14,539 nt of DNA from Desulfomicrobium sp. (GTDB lineage: Bacteria > Desulfobacterota > Desulfovibrionia > Desulfovibrionales > Desulfomicrobiaceae). The position numbers and the translations under genes were made by a program. The stretch covers positions 1 through 14,539 of the forward strand of contig DPKT01000148.1 of the NCBI GenBank assembly GCA_003542385.1, given 5' to 3'. Shown here in pieces: positions 8,138 through 14,539 of the stretch; the stretch's first letter is position 1; each line of letters opens with the position of its first letter. A model generated the notes under the pieces. The model worked only from the letters and a program-made list of their open reading frames with translations, was not told where the DNA came from and made no database searches.

Positions 8138-10032
8138 CGAAGGGCTCCCTCGACAATCTTCACGCCGGGAGTCAGCGGCAGGATGACGGTGAACGTCGTG
8201 CCCTGCCCCGGGACGGACTCCACCTCCATCTGTCCGCCGTGATTCTCCACGACGATGAAATACGACACCGACAGCCCCAACCCCGTGCCCTCGCCCACTT
8301 TCTTGGTGGTGAAGAACGGCTCGAATATCCGCTTGCGCAACTCTTCGGGCATGCCCGGGCCGTTATCCGAGATATCGATACGCACGGCGTCGCCCCATGA
8401 CCTGGCGCGCAGGACGAAAAAGGCCTCGCCCTGCCTCGCGGCCATGGCCTGGGCCCCGTTGCGGATGAGGTTGAAAAATACCTGCTGGATCTTGCTCTCC
8501 TCGCACGGCACGAAAGGCAGACCGGCCTCGTACTCCCGGACGATCCGTATCCTGCGGAAATCATACTGCCTTTTCAGGTCGTAGTCGTTGGCCGCCAGCT
8601 CGACGGTCCGGTCCAGCAGTGCGCAGATGTCCACCTTGGCCATCTCGACGTTGCTCTTGCGGCTGAAGGACAGCATGTTCTCGACGATGCGCGCTGCGCG
8701 CTGCCCGGACTCCATGATGGAGTCCATCATGCGCAGGCAGCCGCGACGGTCGAGGTAGGCGTGCAGGCTCTCCAGGTCGATCCCGACCTCGTCGGCCACC
8801 GACCTGTTGGCCGGCAATTCCGGCGAGATGCGGTTGCGTATGACCTGGGCGTTCTGGAGGATGCCGGCCAGGGGGTTGTTGATCTCGTGGGCCATGCCCG
8901 CGGCCAGGCCGCCGATGGAAACCATCTTTTCGGACTGGATCATCATCTCCTCGAGTCGCACCCGCTCAGACACGTCGTCGATGCGCACCACGGCGCCCCG
9001 CACGCTGCCGCTCTCCAGGGGATAGACCGTGACGTCCACGTACCCGACCACGTCGCCGTCCTTGCGGGGCACCTTGGCCTCCTTGACCGGGACGCCGCCC
9101 TTCATGGCGGCCATGATCTGCTCCGTGGTCAGCGGAGCCTCGGGATACACGTCGGCGAACCGCCTCCCCAGCGCATCCTCGACCGGCACGCCCGTCATGC
9201 GCGCGGCCGGCTGGTTCCACTGCGTGACCCGTCCCGCCTCGTCCACGGCGATGAGGAGGGACGGCATGGAGTCGAGGATGTTGCGGATGTACCCTTCCGC
9301 CGCCTTGAGCTTCGCTTCCGCCTCCTCCTTCTGCCGGATGTCCCGCAGCAGGTTCTCGCGCATGGCGTTGAAGGCGTTGACCACGATGTCTATCTCGTCG
9401 GGCGTCCCGGAAGCCTTGTCGAGCACCAGGGGCTCCTGCAGCCTGTCGATGTTCAGCTCCGAGGTGTAGAGGGCCATCCTGCGCAGATGCCGGGTGACGA
9501 GCATGTGGACGATGGCCACGATGAGCACCGCCACGAGCATGAACTGCACGCCCTGGGTGACGACGATGACCAGAATCTTGTCCTTGATCCTGCCCAGGAC
9601 AGCGCTCCTGTCTCCGGCCACGGTCAGGATTCCGATCTCCTCGGTGCGCTCGAAGGCCTGGTAGAGCAGGGGAAATTGCCGGATGACGAGGGTCTTCTCC
9701 TCGGCCTGCTCGCCACGGAAGAACTCCAGCCCGTCAGGGGTGACCACGCGCGCGAACTTGACGTCGCGCAGGTCGAGAATGCCTTCGAGCTGGGATATGA
9801 CCTGAGCCTCGTCGAGATGCCAGAGGGAACTTGTCAGGCTGGGCACGCGCGAGGAGCGGACCTGTTCGAGCTGCCCCTCCAGGACGTGGAGGTCCTTGCG
9901 GTAGTCGATGGTCAGCTGGACCATGGTCCCCAGGGCGGTGAAGAAGACGATACCCAGCAATATCCTGATCAGAAGCCTGCGGCCCAGCCGCCCGGCCCCC
10001 TGCGATCTCAGAAAGTGGGACAATAAAGTCAT
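8134..10032 (-). CDS. Membrane sensor histidine kinase with HAMP and PAS domains
   Basis: Read from ATG 10032 this is a 632-aa inner-membrane kinase. The order is a basic N-terminus, TM1 (about 20-42), a periplasmic sensor region (about 43-150, containing the SSLWHLDE stretch seen in many uncharacterised sensors), TM2 (about 152-178), HAMP (about 180-235), PAS (about 245-355), a HisKA helix with H382 in AHEINNP, and HATPase (N521/N525, DNGPG 556-560, GTGLGLS 582-588). It should autophosphorylate on H382 and pass phosphate to the two receivers encoded just downstream. The signal is unknown. AGGTG five bases before 10032 favours this start. In-frame ATGs at 10074 and 10083 and a GTG at 10104 would add up to 24 residues but lack good ribosome sites. 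Confidence 0.92.
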   Translation of the reverse strand: MTLLSHFLRSQGAGRLGRRLLIRILLGIVFFTALGTMVQLTIDYRKDLHVLEGQLEQVRSSRVPSLTSSLWHLDEAQVISQLEGILDLRDVKFARVVTPDGLEFFRGEQAEEKTLVIRQFPLLYQAFERTEEIGILTVAGDRSAVLGRIKDKILVIVVTQGVQFMLVAVLIVAIVHMLVTRHLRRMALYTSELNIDRLQEPLVLDKASGTPDEIDIVVNAFNAMRENLLRDIRQKEEAEAKLKAAEGYIRNILDSMPSLLIAVDEAGRVTQWNQPAARMTGVPVEDALGRRFADVYPEAPLTTEQIMAAMKGGVPVKEAKVPRKDGDVVGYVDVTVYPLESGSVRGAVVRIDDVSERVRLEEMMIQSEKMVSIGGLAAGMAHEINNPLAGILQNAQVIRNRISPELPANRSVADEVGIDLESLHAYLDRRGCLRMMDSIMESGQRAARIVENMLSFSRKSNVEMAKVDICALLDRTVELAANDYDLKRQYDFRRIRIVREYEAGLPFVPCEESKIQQVFFNLIRNGAQAMAARQGEAFFVLRARSWGDAVRIDISDNGPGMPEELRKRIFEPFFTTKKVGEGTGLGLSVSYFIVVENHGGQMEVESVPGQGTTFTVILPLTPGVKIVEGALR

Positions 10033-10063
10033 CCGCGCACCTGCCGTCCTCTCCGCAAAGATC

Positions 10064-10081
10064 GGCCGGGACATCCCGGCC
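10064..10081. repeat. 8-bp perfect inverted repeat in the sensor kinase leader
   Basis: GGCCGGGA (10064-10071) and TCCCGGCC (10074-10081) are separated by two bases. If the kinase starts at 10032, this hairpin or operator lies in the 5' leader, 32 bases ahead of the start codon and just after the predicted promoter. If translation begins at 10083 it is coding instead. On the plus strand it is followed by ATTTTCTT, which gives it some terminator look on the strand with no gene. Confidence 0.45.
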
Positions 10082-10093
10082 ATTTTCTTACAA

Positions 10094-10122
10094 AATCTAA
10101 ACACAACGCGCGGGATTTGAAA
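10094..10122 (-). promoter_or_regulatory. Possible promoter for the three-gene phosphorelay operon
   Basis: On the minus strand TTTCAA (10122-10117) and TAGATT (10099-10094) have a 17-base spacer, matching consensus at 3 of 6 and 4 of 6. The surrounding sequence is unusually AT-rich for this genome. Transcription would start near 10087, which fits the kinase start at 10032 better than the one at 10083, as the latter would leave almost no leader. Confidence 0.28.
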
Positions 10123-10154
10123 AGCAAAACTCTATTCGTCCGCAAACAGCCGCA

Positions 10155-10841
10155 TCAGCCCGAAAAGGCCGAGAGGAGCACGATGACCACAAGCGACGGC
10201 AGAAGACTCGAAAGCCGGATGACGGTCAGGCCCAGCAGGTTGATGCCGATGCCCAGGATCAGGGTGCCGCCCGTGGCCGTGAGCTGGGCGATGAGATAGT
10301 CCGAGAAGAGGCCCTGGAACGAGCCGGCGAAGATGGTCAAGAGCCCCTGATAGACGAGGACCGGCAGAGCGGAGAAGAGCACGCCGGACCCGTAGGTCGA
10401 GGCCAGGGCGATGGAGGCGAAGCCGTCCAGCAGGGCCTTGGTGAAGAGGATCGAATGGTCGCCGCGGATGCCCTCGTCGAAGGAACCCAGAATGGCCATG
10501 GCCCCGATACAGTAAATCAGCGAGGCGTTGACCATGCCGTCCACGAACCGGGTGTTGGAGGAGCGCACCAGCCCTTTGAGCTTGTCGGCCAGCCCGGCGA
10601 AGCGGTCCTCAAGGCTCAGGGCCTCGCCCACGACGCCTCCGATGAGGACGCTCAGCACCACGAGCAGCCCGTTCTTGCCCTGCAGGGCCATCTGCACGCC
10701 GATGACCAGCACGCAAAGGCCCAAACCCTGAAAAACGACCTGACGCATCCTTTCCGGAAGACGGCCGTGCAGCAGCATCCCGAGCGCGCCCCCGACCAGG
10801 ATGGCCAGGGCGTTGATGACGGAACCGAGAGGGAAAACCAT
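10155..10841 (-). CDS. DUF554 family membrane protein (YqgA-like)
   Basis: The 228-aa protein is strongly hydrophobic, with about six predicted membrane segments. It begins with the DUF554 hallmark GSVINALAILVGGALG and has LPERM at 29-33, a conserved SxGxxA-type segment (YCIGAMAILGSFDEG) and a Gly-rich C-terminal half. E. coli YqgA belongs to this family. Its biochemical role is not established, and transport has been suggested from topology only. ATG 10841 is chosen because the family motif starts there and GGAG lies eight bases upstream. The frame stays open to 10919, but those 26 extra residues run through a transcription terminator and are not family-like. It sits between the amidase terminator and the phosphorelay, with no clear functional tie to either. 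Confidence 0.88.
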   Translation of the reverse strand: MVFPLGSVINALAILVGGALGMLLHGRLPERMRQVVFQGLGLCVLVIGVQMALQGKNGLLVVLSVLIGGVVGEALSLEDRFAGLADKLKGLVRSSNTRFVDGMVNASLIYCIGAMAILGSFDEGIRGDHSILFTKALLDGFASIALASTYGSGVLFSALPVLVYQGLLTIFAGSFQGLFSDYLIAQLTATGGTLILGIGINLLGLTVIRLSSLLPSLVVIVLLSAFSG

Positions 10842-10868
10842 GACATGAACTCCATTATGCTCGCGATG

Positions 10869-10909
10869 AAAAAAGAACCGCCCCGTTCCGCAGGCAGGGA
10901 ACGGAGCGG
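10869..10909 (-). terminator. Rho-independent terminator after the amidase gene
   Basis: On the minus strand a 7-bp perfect stem (CCGTTCC 10904-10898 with GGAACGG 10889-10883) has an 8-base loop. It is extended by four more pairs beyond one A-C mismatch, and TTCTTTTTT (10877-10869) follows. This is the clearest terminator in the window and ends the glmS-amidase transcript 22 bases after the amidase stop. The DUF554 start codon is only 28 bases beyond the T-run. Confidence 0.8.
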
Positions 10910-10930
10910 GAAAAGACACGCCGGACGACT

Positions 10931-12895
10931 TCAGGATTTGCCCGACCCGCTGAGGGCGAAGCGCTCCAATTTATTCTTGTAGGCCACCACTCCGGAGGCC
11001 AGGCCCTTGGCCATTGACGCAAGATAGGCATCGGAACCCAGCTTGGCCGCCTCTTCGGGATTGGTCAGATAGCCCATTTCCACGAGAATGGACGGCATCC
11101 GCGCCCCGGTCAGCACGTAAAAGAAAGCTCCCTTGGCGCCGTGGCTCGCCAGCGCGTATTTGGGGCGCACGGCGCGCAACGTCTCCCGCTCGACCAGGGA
11201 GGCCATCTGGCGGGACTCGTTGATCTTGGAATTGAGCATGAGATCCGACAGAATGAACTGCATGTCGCTGATCTTTTTGGCCGAGACCCCGTTCTCCCGC
11301 GCCGCCACGCGCACTGCCTGGGCGTCGGTCGCCAGGTTCAGGTAGTAGACCTCGAGGCCTTTGACCGAGGCTTCCTTGATGGCATTGCAGTGCAGGGAAA
11401 TGAAGAGGTCGGCGTTCTTGGCGTTGGCCATGGCCGTGCGCTCCTCCAGGGGGATGAACTTGTCGCCGGTGCGCGTGTAATGCACTTCGAAGCCCTGCTG
11501 CTGCAGTTCACGGCCCAGGATCCTGGCCATGCGCAGGTTGATGTCCTTCTCCTCCAGCCCGTTGGCCACGGCGCCTGGATCCTTGCCGCCGTGCCCGGCG
11601 TCGAGCATGATCGTGCGGACCTTGAGGCCGAGCTGCTCGACCAGGGAGCCGGCGTATTTCTTCTGCTTTGGCGTGACATCGATCTGCGGGGCCTCTTCCT
11701 TTGCCGCCGCGCCCTGCGCCGGCGAACCGGACTGCTTTCCGCTTTTGGCCTGCTTCGGCGCCTTGGCCGGCTCGGGAACCGACTTCGCGGCCGGGACATC
11801 CTTCTTCGCCGCGCTTTTGGCCTCCAGTTCGGCCAGGGCCCGTTGCACGTGGTCGACCTCGGGCTCCTGTTTCCCGAGAGGCTCCTCCACCTGAGTCGCC
11901 GCGGAATCCTTTGTGCGCACCCCGTTTCCGCCGGTGGCATAGATGTCGAGCACAACCCGGTAGGGTTCCGGCAGGGTGAAAACCCGATAATGATCCATCT
12001 GCATGAGGTCGAACGTGATCAACGCGCCGCCGCCCGTATCCGGGCCGACCAGAATCTGCGACAGGATGCCGTCGCCGATGGTCCGCGCGGGCATGACATC
12101 CGCGGCGATATCGGTCCGCTGCAGGGTGATCTGCAATTGCTTGTTGCCGTTCTTGGCCTTTTCGACCAGGGCGCGCTCGTACTTCACGTCGCCCGTCACG
12201 TCCATGACCACGCGCGTGTAGTCGCTGCTCGACCAGTGCCGGATCCCCAGAAGAGTCGACTCCCCCTTTGCTGGGGCGGCCTTGGCCGCCGGCTCGGGGG
12301 CGGACTTTGACGAGGGTGCGGGTGCGGAGGCGGGAGATCCGGCCCGTGACGCAGCCGGAGATTCGGTCTGTTTCGACCCGGCCTGAGCCTGCGCGGCGCC
12401 GGCCATCTGCGCAAGCATCTCGCGCGACTTGGGCACCATGTCGCCTTTGGGGTAGGCTGCCACGACGCCCTTGAAAAACCCTTCGGCCTGGACCGGATCC
12501 TTGGCAAGTTCCAGCCAGACCATGCCCTTGCGGAACATCGCGTCGTCGGCCCAGCCGTGCTTCGGGAAGACTTTGAGCAGGCGGTCGTAGGCCTCCAGGG
12601 CGCCCGCGCGGTCGGCCTTGGCAAAGGAGCGTCGGGCCAGTTCCTCGAAGGAGCGCCCCAGGAAAAACATGCACTTCGGCGCATACTCCCCTTTGGGCTC
12701 CGCCGCCAAAGACCGCTCGAAATGCTTCATGACAGCCTGCCACTCCGCCCGCAGCCCCGCCCGCTTCTCGTTTCCCAGAAGCGAGTTGAAGGCGCTCACC
12801 CCGCGGGCGTAGTCATCCTTTGCCGCGGCCGATGCAGCCACGGCGAACCCGAGGACCAGTACAGCCGTCAAAACTGCTTTCAACGCAAAACGCAC
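10931..12895 (-). CDS. Secreted N-acetylmuramoyl-L-alanine amidase (AmiC-type) with AMIN domain
   Basis: This protein (654 aa from GTG 12895) should cleave the bond between N-acetylmuramic acid and L-alanine in periplasmic peptidoglycan. Order: a signal peptide (RFALKAV, hydrophobic core, AVAASA cleavage region), a helical TPR/YbgF-like region (about 30-165), an Ala/Pro/Ser-rich linker (about 168-215), an AMIN domain (about 217-325), a second Lys/Ala/Pro-rich linker (about 330-425), and an Amidase_3 catalytic domain (about 427-640). Zinc ligands are H435 (DAGHGGKDPGA), E449 (LEEKDINL) and H502 (ISLHCNA), and the catalytic Glu is E606 (VEMGYLTN). The glmS stop TAG shares a base with a GTG at 12904. 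GGAG at 12910-12907 is 11 bases from GTG 12895 but only two from GTG 12904, so 12895 is preferred, though it is not certain. It is long for the family because of the N-terminal helices and linkers. Confidence 0.92.
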   Translation of the reverse strand: MRFALKAVLTAVLVLGFAVAASAAAKDDYARGVSAFNSLLGNEKRAGLRAEWQAVMKHFERSLAAEPKGEYAPKCMFFLGRSFEELARRSFAKADRAGALEAYDRLLKVFPKHGWADDAMFRKGMVWLELAKDPVQAEGFFKGVVAAYPKGDMVPKSREMLAQMAGAAQAQAGSKQTESPAASRAGSPASAPAPSSKSAPEPAAKAAPAKGESTLLGIRHWSSSDYTRVVMDVTGDVKYERALVEKAKNGNKQLQITLQRTDIAADVMPARTIGDGILSQILVGPDTGGGALITFDLMQMDHYRVFTLPEPYRVVLDIYATGGNGVRTKDSAATQVEEPLGKQEPEVDHVQRALAELEAKSAAKKDVPAAKSVPEPAKAPKQAKSGKQSGSPAQGAAAKEEAPQIDVTPKQKKYAGSLVEQLGLKVRTIMLDAGHGGKDPGAVANGLEEKDINLRMARILGRELQQQGFEVHYTRTGDKFIPLEERTAMANAKNADLFISLHCNAIKEASVKGLEVYYLNLATDAQAVRVAARENGVSAKKISDMQFILSDLMLNSKINESRQMASLVERETLRAVRPKYALASHGAKGAFFYVLTGARMPSILVEMGYLTNPEEAAKLGSDAYLASMAKGLASGVVAYKNKLERFALSGSGKS

Positions 12896-12903
12896 GAAAA
12901 TCA

Positions 12904-14539
12904 CTACTCCACTGTCACGCTTTTGGCCAGGTTCCGGGGCTGGTCCACATCCTTGCCCAGGTACACGGCCATTTCATAGGCGAAAAGCTGCACTGCCGGC
13001 AGCACCAGGAAACTCTTGAGCGGCCCCCAGACCTCGGGCAGCACCCAGGGGTCTTCGACGGCCGGGGCAGCGCCCGGGTTGACCAGGGCGATGATGCGCC
13101 CGCCCCGGGCTTGCACTTCCTGCAGGTTCGAGGCCACCTTCTGCAGCAGCTCGTCGCCCAGGGCCATGGCGAAGGTCGGGAAGTGCGGGTCGATGAGGGC
13201 GATGGGCCCGTGCTTCATCTCGCCGGCGGCGTAGCCTTCGGCGTGGATGTAGGAAATCTCCTTGAGCTTGAGTGCGCCCTCCAGGGCCAGGGGAAAATTC
13301 TGGCCGCGGCCGAGGAAGAAGAAGCTCCTCGCGTCGGAATATTCCTGGCTCAGGCTCCTGGCCTTTTCGCGGATGGCCGGCAGTTCCATGCCGAGCCGCT
13401 CCGGCAGCTGCGGCAGGTCTGCCAGGCAGCGCTCCAGGACGCCCTCGGGGAGAGAGCCTTTCCGCACGCCCCAGGACAGGGTCATGAGCAGCAGCAGGAC
13501 CATCTGGCTGCACATGGCCTTGGTCGAGGCCACGCTGATCTCGGGCCCGGCCTGGGTGTAGACCACCTGGTCGGACTCGCGGGCGATGGACGACCCGACT
13601 ACGTTGCACAGGCCCAGGATCGGCACCCCCGCCTCGCGGGCGATGCGGATGGCGGCCAGGGTGTCGGCCGTCTCGCCCGACTGGCTGATGGTCAGAACCA
13701 GATCGTCGGGCAGGAAGACGCTGTCGCGGTAGCGGAACTCCGAAGCGATCTCCACCTGCACGGGGATGCGCGCCCAGGATTCGAGGAGGTACTTGGCCCA
13801 CAGGCCCGCATGGTAGGACGTGCCGCAGGCCACTATGGTCAGGCGGCCCGGGACCTCCAGGGCGTCGAGCTCCGGCAGGACCACCCGGCCCTTCTGGATG
13901 CGGCCGGCCAAGCAGTCACGGATGACCTTGGGCTGCTCGAAGATCTCCTTGAGCATGAAATGCTTGTACCCGTCCTTCTGGGCGGCCTGCACGTCCCAGG
14001 AGATGTGCTTGACCTCCTTGGCCTTGGGCGCAAGCGTCACGGCGTCGAAGACCTGCCACGAGCCGGCGTCGATCTCGACCAGCTCGCCGTTGTCCAGGAA
14101 GACCACCTCGCGGGTGTAGGGCAGGAAGGCCGGGATGTCCGAGGCCAGGAAATTCTCGCCCGTGCCGATGCCCATGAGCAGGGGGCTGGCCTTGCGGCTG
14201 GCCCAGATCTTTCCAGGGTGCTCGCGCGACAGCAGGGCGAAGGCGTAGGCCCCGTCGACCTGCGAAAGCGCCCAGGAAATGCCTTGGCGCACGTCTCCGG
14301 TCAGCCGCACGCCCTTGGCGATGACGTGGACCAGCACCTCGGTGTCGGTCTCGGAATGAAAGACGTGGCCTTCGGCCATGAGTTCGGCCTTGAGCTCGGC
14401 GTAATTCTCGATGATGCCGTTGTGGACCAGGGCGAAGCGCCTGTCGCCGTCCATGTGCGGATGGGCGTTGCGCTCCACGGGCAGGCCGTGGGTGGCCCAA
14501 CGGGTGTGGCCGATGCCGCAGACCGAGGAGGCCGTGTCC
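12904..14539 (-). CDS. glmS: Glutamine-fructose-6-phosphate aminotransferase, 5' end cut off by the window
   Basis: GlmS converts fructose-6-phosphate and glutamine to glucosamine-6-phosphate, the first committed step to UDP-GlcNAc for peptidoglycan and lipid A. The visible part is about 545 residues of an enzyme usually near 608. Missing is the extreme N-terminus with the nucleophilic Cys. Present are the glutaminase motifs CGIGHTRWATHG and HNGIIENYAEL, then two SIS domains with VACGTSYHAGLWAK, SQSGETADTLAAIR, the catalytic-site stretch LKLKEISYIHAEGYAAGEMKHGP, and the C-terminal AKSVTVE containing the ring-opening lysine. The reading frame is intact. Its stop overlaps the amidase reading frame region, so the two genes share a transcript. 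The leader, where a riboswitch would lie in Firmicutes, is outside the window. Confidence 0.96.
   Translation of the reverse strand, partial: DTASSVCGIGHTRWATHGLPVERNAHPHMDGDRRFALVHNGIIENYAELKAELMAEGHVFHSETDTEVLVHVIAKGVRLTGDVRQGISWALSQVDGAYAFALLSREHPGKIWASRKASPLLMGIGTGENFLASDIPAFLPYTREVVFLDNGELVEIDAGSWQVFDAVTLAPKAKEVKHISWDVQAAQKDGYKHFMLKEIFEQPKVIRDCLAGRIQKGRVVLPELDALEVPGRLTIVACGTSYHAGLWAKYLLESWARIPVQVEIASEFRYRDSVFLPDDLVLTISQSGETADTLAAIRIAREAGVPILGLCNVVGSSIARESDQVVYTQAGPEISVASTKAMCSQMVLLLLMTLSWGVRKGSLPEGVLERCLADLPQLPERLGMELPAIREKARSLSQEYSDARSFFFLGRGQNFPLALEGALKLKEISYIHAEGYAAGEMKHGPIALIDPHFPTFAMALGDELLQKVASNLQEVQARGGRIIALVNPGAAPAVEDPWVLPEVWGPLKSFLVLPAVQLFAYEMAVYLGKDVDQPRNLAKSVTVE

Noticed and set aside
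8761..10026. 421-codon open frame on the plus strand opposite the sensor kinase
   Set aside because: It is low-complexity and His/Asp/Leu-rich, typical of antisense shadows, and the kinase on the minus strand has all family motifs.
10842..10919. 26-residue extension of DUF554 to an upstream ATG at 10919
   Set aside because: The extra residues pass through the amidase terminator and precede the family's usual N-terminal motif. The ATG at 10841 has GGAG at a suitable distance.
11141..12310. 389-codon open frame on the plus strand opposite the amidase
   Set aside because: It is an antisense shadow with repeated Leu/Gly/Arg composition and no motif. The amidase frame is clearly the real gene.

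Overview
This 14.5 kb window is a dense, high-GC chromosomal segment with no transposase, integrase, tRNA, rRNA or CRISPR that I can see. Protein flavour (a trpC-trpF-trpB-trpA gene order, an alpha-type glutamine synthetase, several multi-domain sensor kinases, a periplasmic amidase with AMIN and TPR-like regions) suggests a Gram-negative deltaproteobacterium, perhaps of the Desulfovibrio/Desulfomicrobium kind. That placement is an inference from general resemblance, not a search result.

Layout. Positions 1-3002 (+) hold the end of a tryptophan operon: the 3' part of trpC, then trpF, trpB and trpA, all overlapping by 4 to 11 bases. The 287-base gap 3003-3289 carries two copies of a short perfect or near-perfect palindrome, then a likely promoter for a GSI-alpha glutamine synthetase (3290-4636, +). 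From 4649 to the end every gene is on the minus strand. Read in the direction of transcription (high to low coordinates) these are: glmS (5' end cut off by the window), a secreted N-acetylmuramoyl-L-alanine amidase starting at the glmS stop, a strong rho-independent terminator, a DUF554 (YqgA-type) membrane protein, a three-gene phosphorelay (membrane PAS/HAMP histidine kinase, single-domain response regulator, REC-histidine kinase hybrid) joined by ATGA overlaps, a ZupT-like ZIP metal transporter with its own likely promoter and operator, and a membrane-anchored TPR protein that converges on the glutamine synthetase.

How the genes work together. trpC-F-B-A carries out the last steps from phosphoribosylanthranilate to tryptophan. 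Glutamine synthetase supplies the glutamine used by GlmS and by the anthranilate synthase expected upstream of trpC. GlmS makes glucosamine-6-phosphate for peptidoglycan and LPS, and the amidase coupled to it cuts peptidoglycan in the periplasm. The phosphorelay has three signalling proteins but no DNA-binding or enzymatic output domain, so its target lies elsewhere.

Most of the window is ordinary housekeeping DNA. I found no convincing new system. The points most worth a second look are the output-less phosphorelay with two look-alike receiver domains, the operator-like inverted repeat on the zupT promoter, the palindromic repeat pair, the terminator squeezed just ahead of the DUF554 start, and departures from consensus in the trp enzymes.
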